Assembly: GCF_041296385.1 (NCBI RefSeq)
Contig: NC_091014.1
Location: 54,888,078 to 54,952,077 of the forward strand
Direction: 5' to 3'
Origin: Aphelocoma coerulescens
Taxonomy: Eukaryota > Chordata > Aves > Passeriformes > Corvidae
Length of the DNA stretch: 64,000 nucleotides
The translations under genes were made by a program, and so were the position numbers. The notes under the pieces were generated by a model. It saw nothing but the letters and a program-made list of their open reading frames with translations. It did no database searches and was not told the origin of the DNA. This document shows positions 12,301-23,000 of the stretch, one piece after another; within the stretch, counting starts at the first letter, position 1; each line of letters opens with the position of its first letter.

Positions 12301-12603
12301 CTTTCAACGGCCTGAAAGGAGGTTGTATGCAGGTGGGGGTCGGTCTCCCAGGCAACCAGTGACAAGGATGAGACACCACGGCCTCAAGCTGAGCCAAGTT
12401 GGACATTAGAAGGAATTTCTTCACAGAAAGTGATTAGACATTGTGATGGGCTGCCAAGGAAGGTGGTGGAGTCACCATCCCTGGACGTTTTAAGATTGGA
12501 TGAGGCACTCAGTGCCATGGTGTGGTTGACAAGGTGGTGTTCGATTGTAGGTTGGACTCGATGATCTCAGAGGTCTTTTCCAGCCTAATTGATTCTGTGA
12601 AAC
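12301..12603 (+). mobile_element. CR1 LINE 3' end, right part of the interrupted copy
   Basis: CTGAAAGGAGGTTGTATGCA, GGGGGTCGGTCTCCCAGGCA, GGACATTAGAAGGAATTTCT, CACCATCCCTGGACGTTTTA and GATGATCTCAGAGGTCTTTT match the sense strand of CR1 through its 3' end, TTGATTCTGTGA. It stops about 40 bp before the CpG island begins. Confidence 0.93.
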
Positions 12604-13041
12604 GAAATCTTGATGGCATCTTCCTGTCGCAGGTATTTTACACTACAACAAGGCTGAGTGGGAACCTCTTGACGGGACACCCCCAAGCCCCATCTCCGAG
12701 GACTTCTGGCCCGGCCTCCGGCGGCAAGGACCGCAGCCCGCCGCCCGGCTGAGCCGCATTCCCTGCTCCCGGCTCCGGCCGCACCCGCTGCCCCCGGGAG
12801 CACCAAAGGCCAGCGCGGGCCGCCGGTACCCGCCCGGCGCGGGGCATTGTGGGGTTGGCGCGGCGTGGGGCGTTGTGGGGGCGGCTCGGTAGGGCTCGAC
12901 CCGGGCGGAGCGCACTGGGGGAGCCTGGCCCGACCCTGCGGCCAGCGGGCTGAGGGCGGGGTGGAGCCCTCGGCGCCCCCAACCCCCGCTGCCGCCGCCG
13001 TTCCCCGCCCGAGCGGCCGCGGGGCCGGGCTGGGCTGAGCT

Positions 13042-13060
13042 GGGCGGGGCCGGGCGGGGC
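13042..13060 (+). promoter_or_regulatory. Tandem GC boxes (Sp1/KLF-type)
   Basis: Two copies of GGGCGGGGC lie back to back at 13042-13050 and 13052-13060. Further GGGCGG cores follow at 13182-13187 and 13204-13209, with an inverted CCCCGCCC at 13192-13199. GC boxes of this kind bind Sp1/KLF factors and commonly set start sites 40-150 bp downstream. That agrees with a start near 13200-13260. Confidence 0.7.
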
Positions 13061-13120
13061 GCGCGGGCGTTGCTAACGGCTCAACGGCTTCCCCAGCCTC
13101 CGCACACCTCAGACACTCTG

Positions 13121-13166
13121 ATTGGTCACAGCGGCCGTCAATCTTCGGGAGCGGCGGCGCCATTGG
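13121..13166 (-). promoter_or_regulatory. Pair of inverted CCAAT boxes (NF-Y-type)
   Basis: ATTGG occurs at 13121-13125, inside GATTGGTCA, and again at 13162-13166, inside CCATTGGCGG. The spacing is 41 bp, about four helical turns. Both resemble NF-Y sites in the reverse orientation and sit roughly 40-130 bp upstream of the probable start region. Binding is inferred. Confidence 0.6.
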
Positions 13167-13204
13167 CGGGCGGCGGCACGGGGGCGGAGCGCCCCGCCCG
13201 GACG

Positions 13205-13347
13205 GGCGGGCGGCTCAGCGGAGCCGGTGAGCGAGCGGCGGTCGCGGTGCCGCGGGAGGAGGCGCAGCCGGAGGACGCCGCACTCTTGCCTTGAGGAGCG
13301 CAGCCGCCGCCGCGGCGTTTCCTTCCCTCCACCGTAGCCGGGCTCAG
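13205..13347 (+). other. MYH9: MYH9 exon 1, non-coding 5'UTR (5' end approximate)
   Basis: The exon ends at GGCTCAG followed by GTGAAG, giving a donor at 13347/13348. The start cannot be fixed from sequence; about 13205 is chosen because it follows the last GC box. No ATG opens a frame that continues into exon 2, in line with an untranslated leader spliced to 28933. An alternative donor, CCG|GTGAGC, lies at 13226/13227, so a shorter exon 1 is possible. The leader would be extremely GC-rich. Confidence 0.6.
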
Positions 13348-15661
13348 GTGAAGCCGGTCGGGCAGGGCGGTGGGTGCGGGTGGCTCCGGTTTGTCCCCCC
13401 TGGCGCCGCGCTTCCCTCCCTCCCTCGCCGGGTTTGGCGCCTCTTTGTCCGGCCGGGCGAGAAGGCTCCGCTGTCCCGCCGCTCTCCCGCTCCGTCCGCG
13501 TGGGACCTGCCGTGCTGGGGTGCTCCCCGTGTCCCCCCTCTGCTCCGGGGCCGTGTGTGCCCGGGGAGTTGCCGCTCTGCTCCCTGCGCGCCCAGCGAAC
13601 CGGCCTCCCGCAGGTGGGGTGAGTGGCTGGCGCTCTTTTCCAGCTCCTTCCCCTCCCTCCTTCCCTCCGGTGCCCGTCCCGCGGGGCAGCGGGCAGGGGC
13701 CAGCAGGGCCGCCGGGCAGCTGTCAGGGCTGCAGCCTGAGTCACGGGCTGAATACCCTCCTGCAGACACCGCCATGGGCTTGGCTTCCGCCCGCCCGCCC
13801 GGCTCCACTTCCTCGTTCGGTTTGGGCCAGGAGAGAGGGAGGGAGGAGGGAGTGACAGGGCAAGATGAAGCTTGCACGGAGAGCTCTTGCAGATAGCTTG
13901 TGCTTTCAGGCATCACCTCCAACCGAGTAGTAAAAGTTCTCCGGCTTTGAGTGGTATCTTTACCAACTTTTCCTCGGTAGGTGTGGAACGTAACAAGTTT
14001 CATAGCCCCCGAGGGTGGTGCCTGCCCAGTGTGTTTAATGAGGATTGCTCCTAATTTGCCTAAACGCAGGGTGAAATGAGTTTTAAAGGAATAACATGCT
14101 TCTGGTCATAAAGGGGGATTTTTCAGACGTAAACTTCATTGATCAGTAAACTCTGCATGCAGTGACTATTTAATTCCATTTTCTTTTCCTCCTTACAATT
14201 TATTTCCTTCTTTTTCCCTCTTGAAACACTGTTCGTGCTCTTGATCTTTCTTCTTTTGTAGGTTTTTCTTCCATATCCTATGTCATGATGTCCTGAGCCA
14301 CACTCCATCAGAGTGCACTAAGAACCTAGGATTTTTTATAAGTGGGCAGGTCTTCTAAAGAATAGTAATCTCTCAAGTACTGCATTAAAAAAATTGTGCC
14401 TCAAACTTGTAAAGATATTGTAGTAGTCTGCAGGCCAAGGTCCATTTATGATTTGTCTGCTGTAAGGAAATACAAGGGAACTTGCATGGAGGCTGTTGAA
14501 CCGTGGACTGAAAGATTAAATTACGCATTCTTGACTCTTGTATACATGTCCTGTTCATAAGGCTAGGTATGGTAAAGCTTTAACTCCAAAGTAACAGCCC
14601 TCTAATCAGTTACTCCCTGTGTAAAATGCTTTTGAAATTAGTCACTAGGTCACAATGTGACTAAGTTCACTCATCGATGGCATTCCAGCAAAAATGGCAA
14701 ATCATGGTGCAGAGACGTATTGACTCACAGATGCACTGTCTGGGTCTGTAGTGCTCTCACAAGGTTTCAATGAGATAAACAAATATTTTTATTAACTAGA
14801 AAGTTGTAATGAGGGGAAAGCAATTGATAAGTGTAAGTAGCACAGAAAGGTTTTGAAGTTGTTAATCACAATTTCCAGAACTGTATAAACACAAGACTTT
14901 GTGCTGGTCTGACCTTGTGAAAGTAACTACAGGGAAATCATGCAACAGTTCCGTGATGCTCCATATCAAGTGGAACTGCCTAAATTGGCGTGTTCTGCTT
15001 CTTGATAGCTTTGTTTAGTGCACTTACTCATTGTGTGTGCACGGTCTTTATGGAGGTGAACAGGCAAAATTTTCTATAACCCTAAGGTAGGTGCAAAATT
15101 GTTAGCAGTGGATAGAATGGGGATCTGAACTTCTTTACTGACCTGAAATGTCAAAGTGAATGTAACTGCCCCCAAGCTGGTGAGTGATGTGGTTCTTTTT
15201 GGAATCTGGTGTCATCTCTTGGATGCTTGACTTGTATAGCCAAGGTCTGATTTTGGAAGATCTCTGGAGAAGAGTCTGTGCCCTCAGTGTTTGCTCTGCT
15301 GGGTAGCCTGTGCCTGTTTCTGTATAAACAGGAAGACTTAATACTCAGGTTCTGTCCGCCCAAAAGAATGGGTGGAGAAACTGAAGTCCTTTTATTAGCC
15401 TTTGTGTAGATTGTTAGGATATTTCTACCATGGTACTGGGTTGGTTTCTGGTTGTTTTGGTTTTGGGGTTTTTTTTCCTTTCAAGGTAATCTTGTAAGAG
15501 AAAAGGTGCCAGATGATAATTTCATCTCAAGAGATAAAGAATAATATTTTTTTCATTATTTCCTCTGGGTAGATTATTATGTGTTTCAGAACACTTTAAG
15601 AAGACAAATAGCTTGTGAGAGCTACACCATAATATTTTAAATTAATCTAATGAAAAATAAA

Positions 15662-15682
15662 AATAATAATAATAATAATAAT
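15662..15682. repeat. (TAA)7 microsatellite
   Basis: About seven AAT/TAA units flanked by A-rich sequence. Confidence 0.9.
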
Positions 15683-18600
15683 GAAAAAAACCCTCCTTGT
15701 CCTGTAAAGTTGTAGGAAAGAGATTAGAAAAATCTCTCACTTAGGAAGCTGAAATAATCTGTTTTGTGCAGCACATTATTTAGGTATTATGCAAAGTGTT
15801 GGATAGTGTTTAAGCTGTGTAGCTGGTGGTATCTTTAATACTCACTCATCTTCAAGTTGAAAACTGCCTTGCAGTTGGACGTCACAGGTGCTTAAGTCTC
15901 TTTGAATCATTACTTGTCTCTGCAAATGTATCTACCCCAAATGCGAGACTTGTATTTACCGCTGCAACAAACTATCTTGAAAACCCGAACCATTATTATC
16001 TTGGAAGGTCTTTAAAAATAATGTACCAACTTTTTTCATTTAATAATTCCCAGGTTAGTCATGTGTCAGGCTGTTCACATGCAGATATGAGGGAGTGCAT
16101 GTATATCAGCTACTACTAGCTTTGTGAAAATATACTTCAGTTGCACTGGGAGATTAGTCTGTCTATACCCAAATTTCAGATTCGGTTCTCCTAATTTCCA
16201 GGATACAGAACAAAGGAGACAGGACACATGTCAGAAGTATTGTGATTTCTGAGCTGATTCTGCTCAGTCTTTGGCTTCCACCCCATCCCTAGGCTTGTGT
16301 CTTGCCCAGATTTATGTTGCTTATGGATTAGTGTGACTGTGATAGGGTGAGATTATAAGTGGACCCATGGGAGGTACAGGAACTCATCTAGTTAATGCAG
16401 AGTTTACTGAAAGGGGAAGTCAAAGCTGAGGTTGTTTTATCTCCCACTTTTGAATACTACATCTGCTTTTTTTGTGTGGTAGCTTTCGGTTATTGGGTAA
16501 CACACTGGAGCTAACTGATGACTAAAGTGCATTTTAGAGGCTCAGAATTAGCATGCACGTCTACTAAAAGGTGTCCAAAACCTTAATCCTCAGTGTATGA
16601 TTTAATATATTTTTGTTGGTTTGACTCAACAGTGCACTCGGTGCCCTCTAACATACTTTTTTTAATCTTTGATTTCTTGTATAAATATCTTCTTACTCCT
16701 TGTTTTCTTAGTTTATAATTGAGGCAGAGCTGTTTGCATGTTAAGTAGAGAAATTGTGTGCCTGACATTAAGTCTTCTGTGGGTTGGAACAAAACTATAA
16801 TAGCAGAGGATTGCCTACAGCAGCATTGTTTTTGCTGGCAGTTGCTCTAGCTTAATGGTGGCTCGGTGACCTTGTACCTTAAATTTCTTTTCAGTTTAAC
16901 CACACCATGGTTCTAATTGAGTTTTCTAGTGTAGAAAGAGATGGAAACTAGAAACCTGATCTTAATAGAGTATGCTGAGGCAAAAACACAAATGTGACTT
17001 CTGCCCTGGAAGCTAATGCAAATGGGTGTTGTCCAACTAAACGAAATGCATCAATTTACAAGTTCATCTTAATTATGGTTTATCCGCTTCGCTTTTTTCT
17101 TCAGTGGCTGTGAGAACTTGTTCAGAGTACTCGAAGTAACAATCTCAGCACCAATTTATCTTGCAGTCCTAGGCCACTGTAGTGGGTTAGCAGCTTCTGA
17201 CCTCACTCCAACCCAGTTGTGTTCAGCATAATGGATTAGTCCCCATTTTCAATTAATGGTCCTTTGGCCTGTTCCTGTTCATCACAATATGTTGCTTTTC
17301 TGAGCATCCTGAAGAGTCTGAAGAAATAGTAGTGTCTACAGTTTTCTGGTGATGGGGCTGTGATTGATTTCATTGTTTGATACTTCTGGAGCTTGTACTG
17401 CTAAGTCCTGCCCTTTTTAACCATAGCGAAATGGAAACTGGAAAATTGATCTGGCATACTTTGTTTACTGTAAATTATTTCTTGTAGAAGTATTACGAAT
17501 GTATTGCTGCTGGTTGCAGAGAGGTATGATGAAATGTAATGCTGAATGCTGTGGCTTGACTCCCATGACCTATTTATGAAATTTATGCCTCTAGACTTCT
17601 GTACATAGGGTTTGGATTCTGCTTGTCTTCATGACTAGAAATTTAAATTTCTCCTAGTGCATGTATGCTGACTTTACTGAGAGCAGTAAATAAAACCACA
17701 TGGATGAGCGGCTTCAGTAAACTCAAGCTAATAATTAATATGTTAAGGGAAACTTAACTTGGAAATCTGTATCATAAAGTATCCTTAGCTGATGAATGCT
17801 TCCATTCATCAAGAACTACCATTTTAATGAGTCTCGGCAGGAAATCCATTGTGATATATGCCTCTACACAGAACTTGAGTTCTGATTTGTGTGAAAGCAA
17901 AGTGGGCATTCAGACTTGTAAGAAAAAAGGTTTAGAGAAATTTTACAGCTCTATTTTGTCAGTCATGTGCAATCAAGAGGAGGTTTTTTTCCTGCTGGGC
18001 AGCTTCCTGTTTAAAATCTAAGACCTAAAGCATGCTCTTGTAATAGTTTACTTCGCTTTTTATTGTGTGTAGTGATAAGAGTATGTTCACCTGTGTTTTT
18101 CTTTTAAGCTCCAGATTTGACCAGTTCCTTTGAATTTAGGCTCTCTTAATCAGCCTTGAAGGTGCTGTTGATTTGACTTTGGTTAAAGTTGGTTATGGCC
18201 AACAACCAACCCAGTTAGTTTTAGTGACAGAGTTGTTTTAAATGTTCAAGGGGAAAAAAAAAAGGAAACCTACAGCCAAATTTAAATTAAAAATTAATTT
18301 TAGTTGCTTCTGTTTTTTTTCCAAATGCGACTGACTTAACAGAACTGTTGTATCAGTTTGTAGGTCAGTTGTTAGTGAGTAAGCTCTTTTTGACAGGTAC
18401 TGTTACAGTGTAGGTCTGCTTGCCATTTAGTGCAAGAGATTCCAATATTTCCATGACAGAATTGATAAAATCAATTGTTTTGAAATGTGTGAACAAAGTA
18501 ATTTTCATTGGTGCGCTATCAATTTAAGAAAAGGAAACCCTATCTTGGGATTTAGACATATTTGAGCAAATACAGGGTGTTTAGAGGTAAGAACTTCACG

Positions 18601-19904
18601 ACACAATACTGAATGTAAATCTAAAGTCAAACCAGTGAACTGAATTAGAAAGTTCCTGGCTAAGCACTTGAAACTAGTTGGTTTATAAGGTAAATTGATT
18701 TTTGCACCTTTTTTTAAATGTAGATGAAGAAAATACTCTCAGGCTTCTGTTTTGGCTATATCAGTGATAGTTTAAAATGTAGAGGAAGGTATTGACATTT
18801 TGCTTTGGGTTTTTTGGGTGGTTGTGAGGACGGATGGCTGTGTGTTTAACAGTTAGTGGAACAGGTCAGAAGGGGAGGATTTGAGTTGAAGATCCCCGGA
18901 AACAGCAATTTAATTCATGAATTCCTCATTGTGGTAACTGTCTAGAAAACAACTTTACTTTTTGCTTGTAAATGCATATGAAGTAGTCCAAGAAATACTT
19001 CTTTTGTATTAGTGGAATTTTATTTTTTTAACAGAATGCCACTTATTATATTTTATTCTTCATAGTTGTGGTTCAGACATCTTTTTTCTGTTATTCAGAG
19101 ATAGAAATGGGTTTTATCCCTTTCTGACATCAAGTAGAATGTATTCAGACTTCTCAGAATTATTTTAAAAAGTGGAAGCATGGATGCAGGTACAGAGTAG
19201 ACTACCTAAAATAGTTAAATAATTGGATACTTGAAACTGGTGTGTTTCAAGTGGATGTGTCTGTATAATGACCAAGAAAATTTTCTTTCCTAGAGGAGCA
19301 TAAATACCAAATAAGATTTTTCTACAGGCATTCTCAAAAACTCTTTAAACTGTGACATAGGATTTGTGACTTAACCCAGACAATAAAAGCTAAGTGAACT
19401 GGTTTATGTTGCAGTATGAATCTTTATCAAAGACACTAAAGTCTTTGACATTTCATTACACAGTAAATTACTGTGAATTGGTTTAATGGCCCTTTCCAAA
19501 TTTAATGCAGTATATGATGGGAAAAGTAAAATGAGAACACACAAATGTGATGAGAAAGATGGATTCGTCATAAAAAAAGGATTGCCAATTTATTAGGCAA
19601 ATTAATGTGACTTCTAAAAACTATCTACGTTGTCCATGTAGCACTGGCATATACATGTGCACAGTCAGTTTATCTTCTTCTCCCACACGGTGGGAGGTAA
19701 TCTTTTGTGTGGCAAATCTTAATTTTTTTTCCTAATGGGCAGAATTATATAAATTAATTCTAGTTCTTTAGTGCTTGAAAAACTTGATGTAGCCTTAACT
19801 GATAAATATCACCATGGTATATTATTGCTGATTCTGTCAGGAAAAAGTGCAGCTGCAGTAGTGGTTCAGCTCTTGCTCATGTAGATAAGGAGGAGAGTAA
19901 CAAA

Positions 19905-20095
19905 GAGTCACGGGATTGTTTGGGTTGGAAGGGACCTTAAAGATCATTTCGTTCCAATCCCCTGCCATGGGCAGGGACACCTTTCACCAGACCAGGCTGC
20001 TCAGAGCCCCGTCCAGCCTGGCCTTGAACACTTCCAGGGGTGGAGCATCCACTGTTTCTCTGGGCAGCCTGTTCCAGTGCCTCACCACCACAGCA
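19905..20095 (-). mobile_element. CR1 LINE 3' end, minus strand, in intron 1
   Basis: TTTGGGTTGGAAGGGACCTT, CCATGGGCAGGGACACCTTT, CCAGACCAGGCTGCTCAGAG and GGCCTTGAACACTTCCAGGG are the reverse complement of the CR1 3' region. It is closer to the consensus than the copy at 10797, so probably younger. It is 5'-truncated and antisense to MYH9. Confidence 0.95.
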
Positions 20096-23000
20096 CTGCC
20101 GTGTATATGGTTGTGGATGATGTTGTTAACTATGGTGGAAACACATGAAACCGTTTGGCTTCTCTATGGTCAGTATTTCCTTATGTGTTTTTTTTTATCC
20201 TTTTAGGGCAGAAAGCAAAACTTTATTGGAAACTTTCAAATTATGTTTGTTTCCTCATATGGGAACCATGGAATGTCATACCAGTCGTCTGTCAAAAGGA
20301 GATAATTTTCTTTTTTTTTCCCAAAGAAGTCTTTTCTTGTATTGCCAGAATAGAGAAAATCTTATATGCCATATAGCCATGATTGTAACAGTCCAGACTT
20401 AGTTTCTACTTCAAGTGCCCTTCCTTTTACTTGTTTGAGATTGAAAGATGAGTCCTTTCTTCTCCTCTAACACAAAAATCAGTACTTCAGGAGATCCAGA
20501 CAGGAGGGCATGGTTGGGTGAATTCTAAAATTAGCGATGCCTAATGCTGTTCCTTTTTAAAGACTGATATATTTGCCAATGAGAGAAGAAAGCACAGGTC
20601 AGGGAGGCAACAGAAGACAAGCTTGAGGCTGAGGTATACAGCCCAAACCAGTGTTCCTCGTGTGCTCTGCTGCACCAGGAGCTTTCTGTAGAACGGTGCT
20701 TATATTGGATGGCAAAGAAGCTGTGCCAGACCTTGAATGCAGTAGGGAAATGTCACAATCTGGATTTTCAGACTATCTTGAACATGGTATTTATGAGCAT
20801 AAGTATTTATAAACCAAACAAATATAATAAAAATAAAAATTTTAAAACTATAAATATTTTCAACCTGGCCTCCTTACACATCCTTAAACTTAAAGGCTAT
20901 GTAGCTTTTTCTCCGTTGTTTAGGAGTTGCTGGGTTTTCATGTCCAGAAAAAGTCATTCTTTTCCAGACCTTGACCTCAGAGATCGCTGTCATAAACAGA
21001 GATGTAGATCCTCTTATTGAACCCTTACGTACTGCTAGAAGGCTTGAGAGTCAAGCTTGGACCCTGTAAAGGTGGTAGACTTCTCTGTGCCAGGGTGTTT
21101 GCCTGCCATCCCCATAGCTGCTATTAATGTGCAGCAGAATGATTTGAAACAAGAATAAAAATATGAGATGTAGCAGCAGGCTGTTTGTATGTAGTACTAG
21201 TTTGGAACAATAGGTTGAGCTGAAAGTGTCTAGAGAAACTTTTGATGCAAAGTAAAAATAATACTTAAAAAAATAGTTTACCAGACGTATTTGCACTGAT
21301 TCTTGGCTCTTTTCAGTATGAGCTGGAAGATGATTAGTAGTATCGATGCTGAGATCAAAGCAGTTTGTTAGTTAATGTTAGCAAGAGCAATTGTTCCTGT
21401 AAGATGACTTTATCTTGGCCACATACATGCTAAATATTTGCATCTAAAAGGGTGAACCAGAACCATATTTTTGGTCTCTGTATTTTGGTGTTATTGTTTT
21501 ATTCCTTGTTCCCTCTTGCAGTGAATTGAAACCTGGCATTGACAGAGATGACAGGGACTGGTAATTGATGTATGTAGAGCTACCTTACACAGTGCTGCAG
21601 AGTTCTTGGCAGATACCTTTTTAGCCTTAAATCAGAATATTAGGGAAGGGATGAAAAGTGACCCTGAGGTAACAAAGACAGGTTAAAACTTTCTAAGCTC
21701 TTCCCTTCTCTCTCATGCAATGTCCGTAGGGAATTCTGCATGCCTGATCAGAACTTTTGCAGGCCATTATGCTGCCTGAAAACAAGTCTTCCAGCAAAAC
21801 AGCTTGAACAGCAGGGATGGGCTGCAATTTTCTGAACTACAGCTGTCTCCTTAAGTGGGATTACTTTGCTGAGTGGTCACGAAGAATGTGTTCTCCCCCT
21901 GGAATGTTTTCCTTGTGGGCACACTGTCTCTGTAAGAGGAATTCTCTCCTCTGCTTAGAAGGCATGTACTGTATTCCACTAATGAGAAACAACAGTTGCA
22001 GAAAGTGTATTATGCAGGATTGTAAACTTTGAATATTTATTCAAAGTGAATGGGTTTGGGAGGCAGCCAGCCTAGCTTTGTCATGCTAAAGACTGGACTT
22101 GAAATCAGCAGAAGGCTACCCTCCCCCTCCCTAAATCAGTGTTTGGTGTGTTTAAACAATGTGCACAGGCTTCATAGAGCTGATTAACTGTATTGGTGCC
22201 ATCTACATGGTAGTGTGTCTTTATGTCTCACTGAACTCATAAGGTGCAATTAAAATAGAGGCAAGCATACCCTCCCTAGCATTAACTTAGGGAAGCTATG
22301 CCTGGCTTTATTTGCCTATAACCTACAGTGGTTAATTACTGCATGCAGTGTGGTTGCCCAAGATCGTTCCTGTGCTTCTCTAGCCTGTGGTGAAGCCTGC
22401 ACTATCCTGGTTTTAGTCTGTGGCACCCAAAAGTGCCTCTTCAGATGGGCGTTAATTTTTGGTTAATGTACGTGTGCTGTGCTTGTAGGACTGGTCTCAC
22501 AGTCCCACTGTATTTGAATCCAGTGGAGAGAAAAGGCGACTATTAAGTGGCATGTAAATGTCTGCTTGTACATGGCTTTGTGGCCTTTGCACTTTACCGT
22601 AGGAAGTCCCAGCTGCCTGAGCAAACCTCCTCTGTCAGCTGTTACAGTAGAATATGTGCAAGTGCTGCTTCACACATCCCAGAGTGCTGCTTTGGCAGCT
22701 GATGAAGGGAGCTGGACATGGAGAAACCAAGAAACATTTATTCCGTGTTCGCTGTTCTGAGGATGCATGTTGGGTACCTGTAGGCCACCTGGAAGATGCA
22801 GAATTTCCTTCAACTTCTTTCTTCTGCCATACACATGGTCTGGCCAGTAGGTCACTTTTGTGCAATAGAGGTATCACTTACGCATTAGATAATTAGATTC
22901 CTCCTTGATTCTTAGAGTCCCACATACAGAGAGGATACTTTAGTGCTCTACCTTGAGTTTAATTTACAGTAATAAACAGGGTAGCTGGCAAGTCTGGGCA

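Larger units (their letters stand above)
12640..13870 (+). promoter_or_regulatory. MYH9: CpG island with the main MYH9 promoter
   Basis: About 1.2 kb of very GC-rich, CpG-dense DNA contrasts sharply with the AT-leaning flanks. It contains repeated GGGCGG GC boxes, two inverted CCAAT boxes and no TATA box, which is typical of a housekeeping promoter with dispersed start sites. It lies at the 5' end of the 15.6-kb intron that leads to the start-codon exon, on the same strand. Many CpG-island promoters are bidirectional, so divergent transcription toward the left is possible, but no gene is seen there. The edges are judged by eye. Confidence 0.9.

Noticed and set aside
13109..14003. Several 150-220-codon open frames on both strands in the CpG island
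   Set aside because: High GC removes stop codons. The frames are arginine-, proline- and alanine-rich and overlap in several frames, which is typical of promoter DNA.
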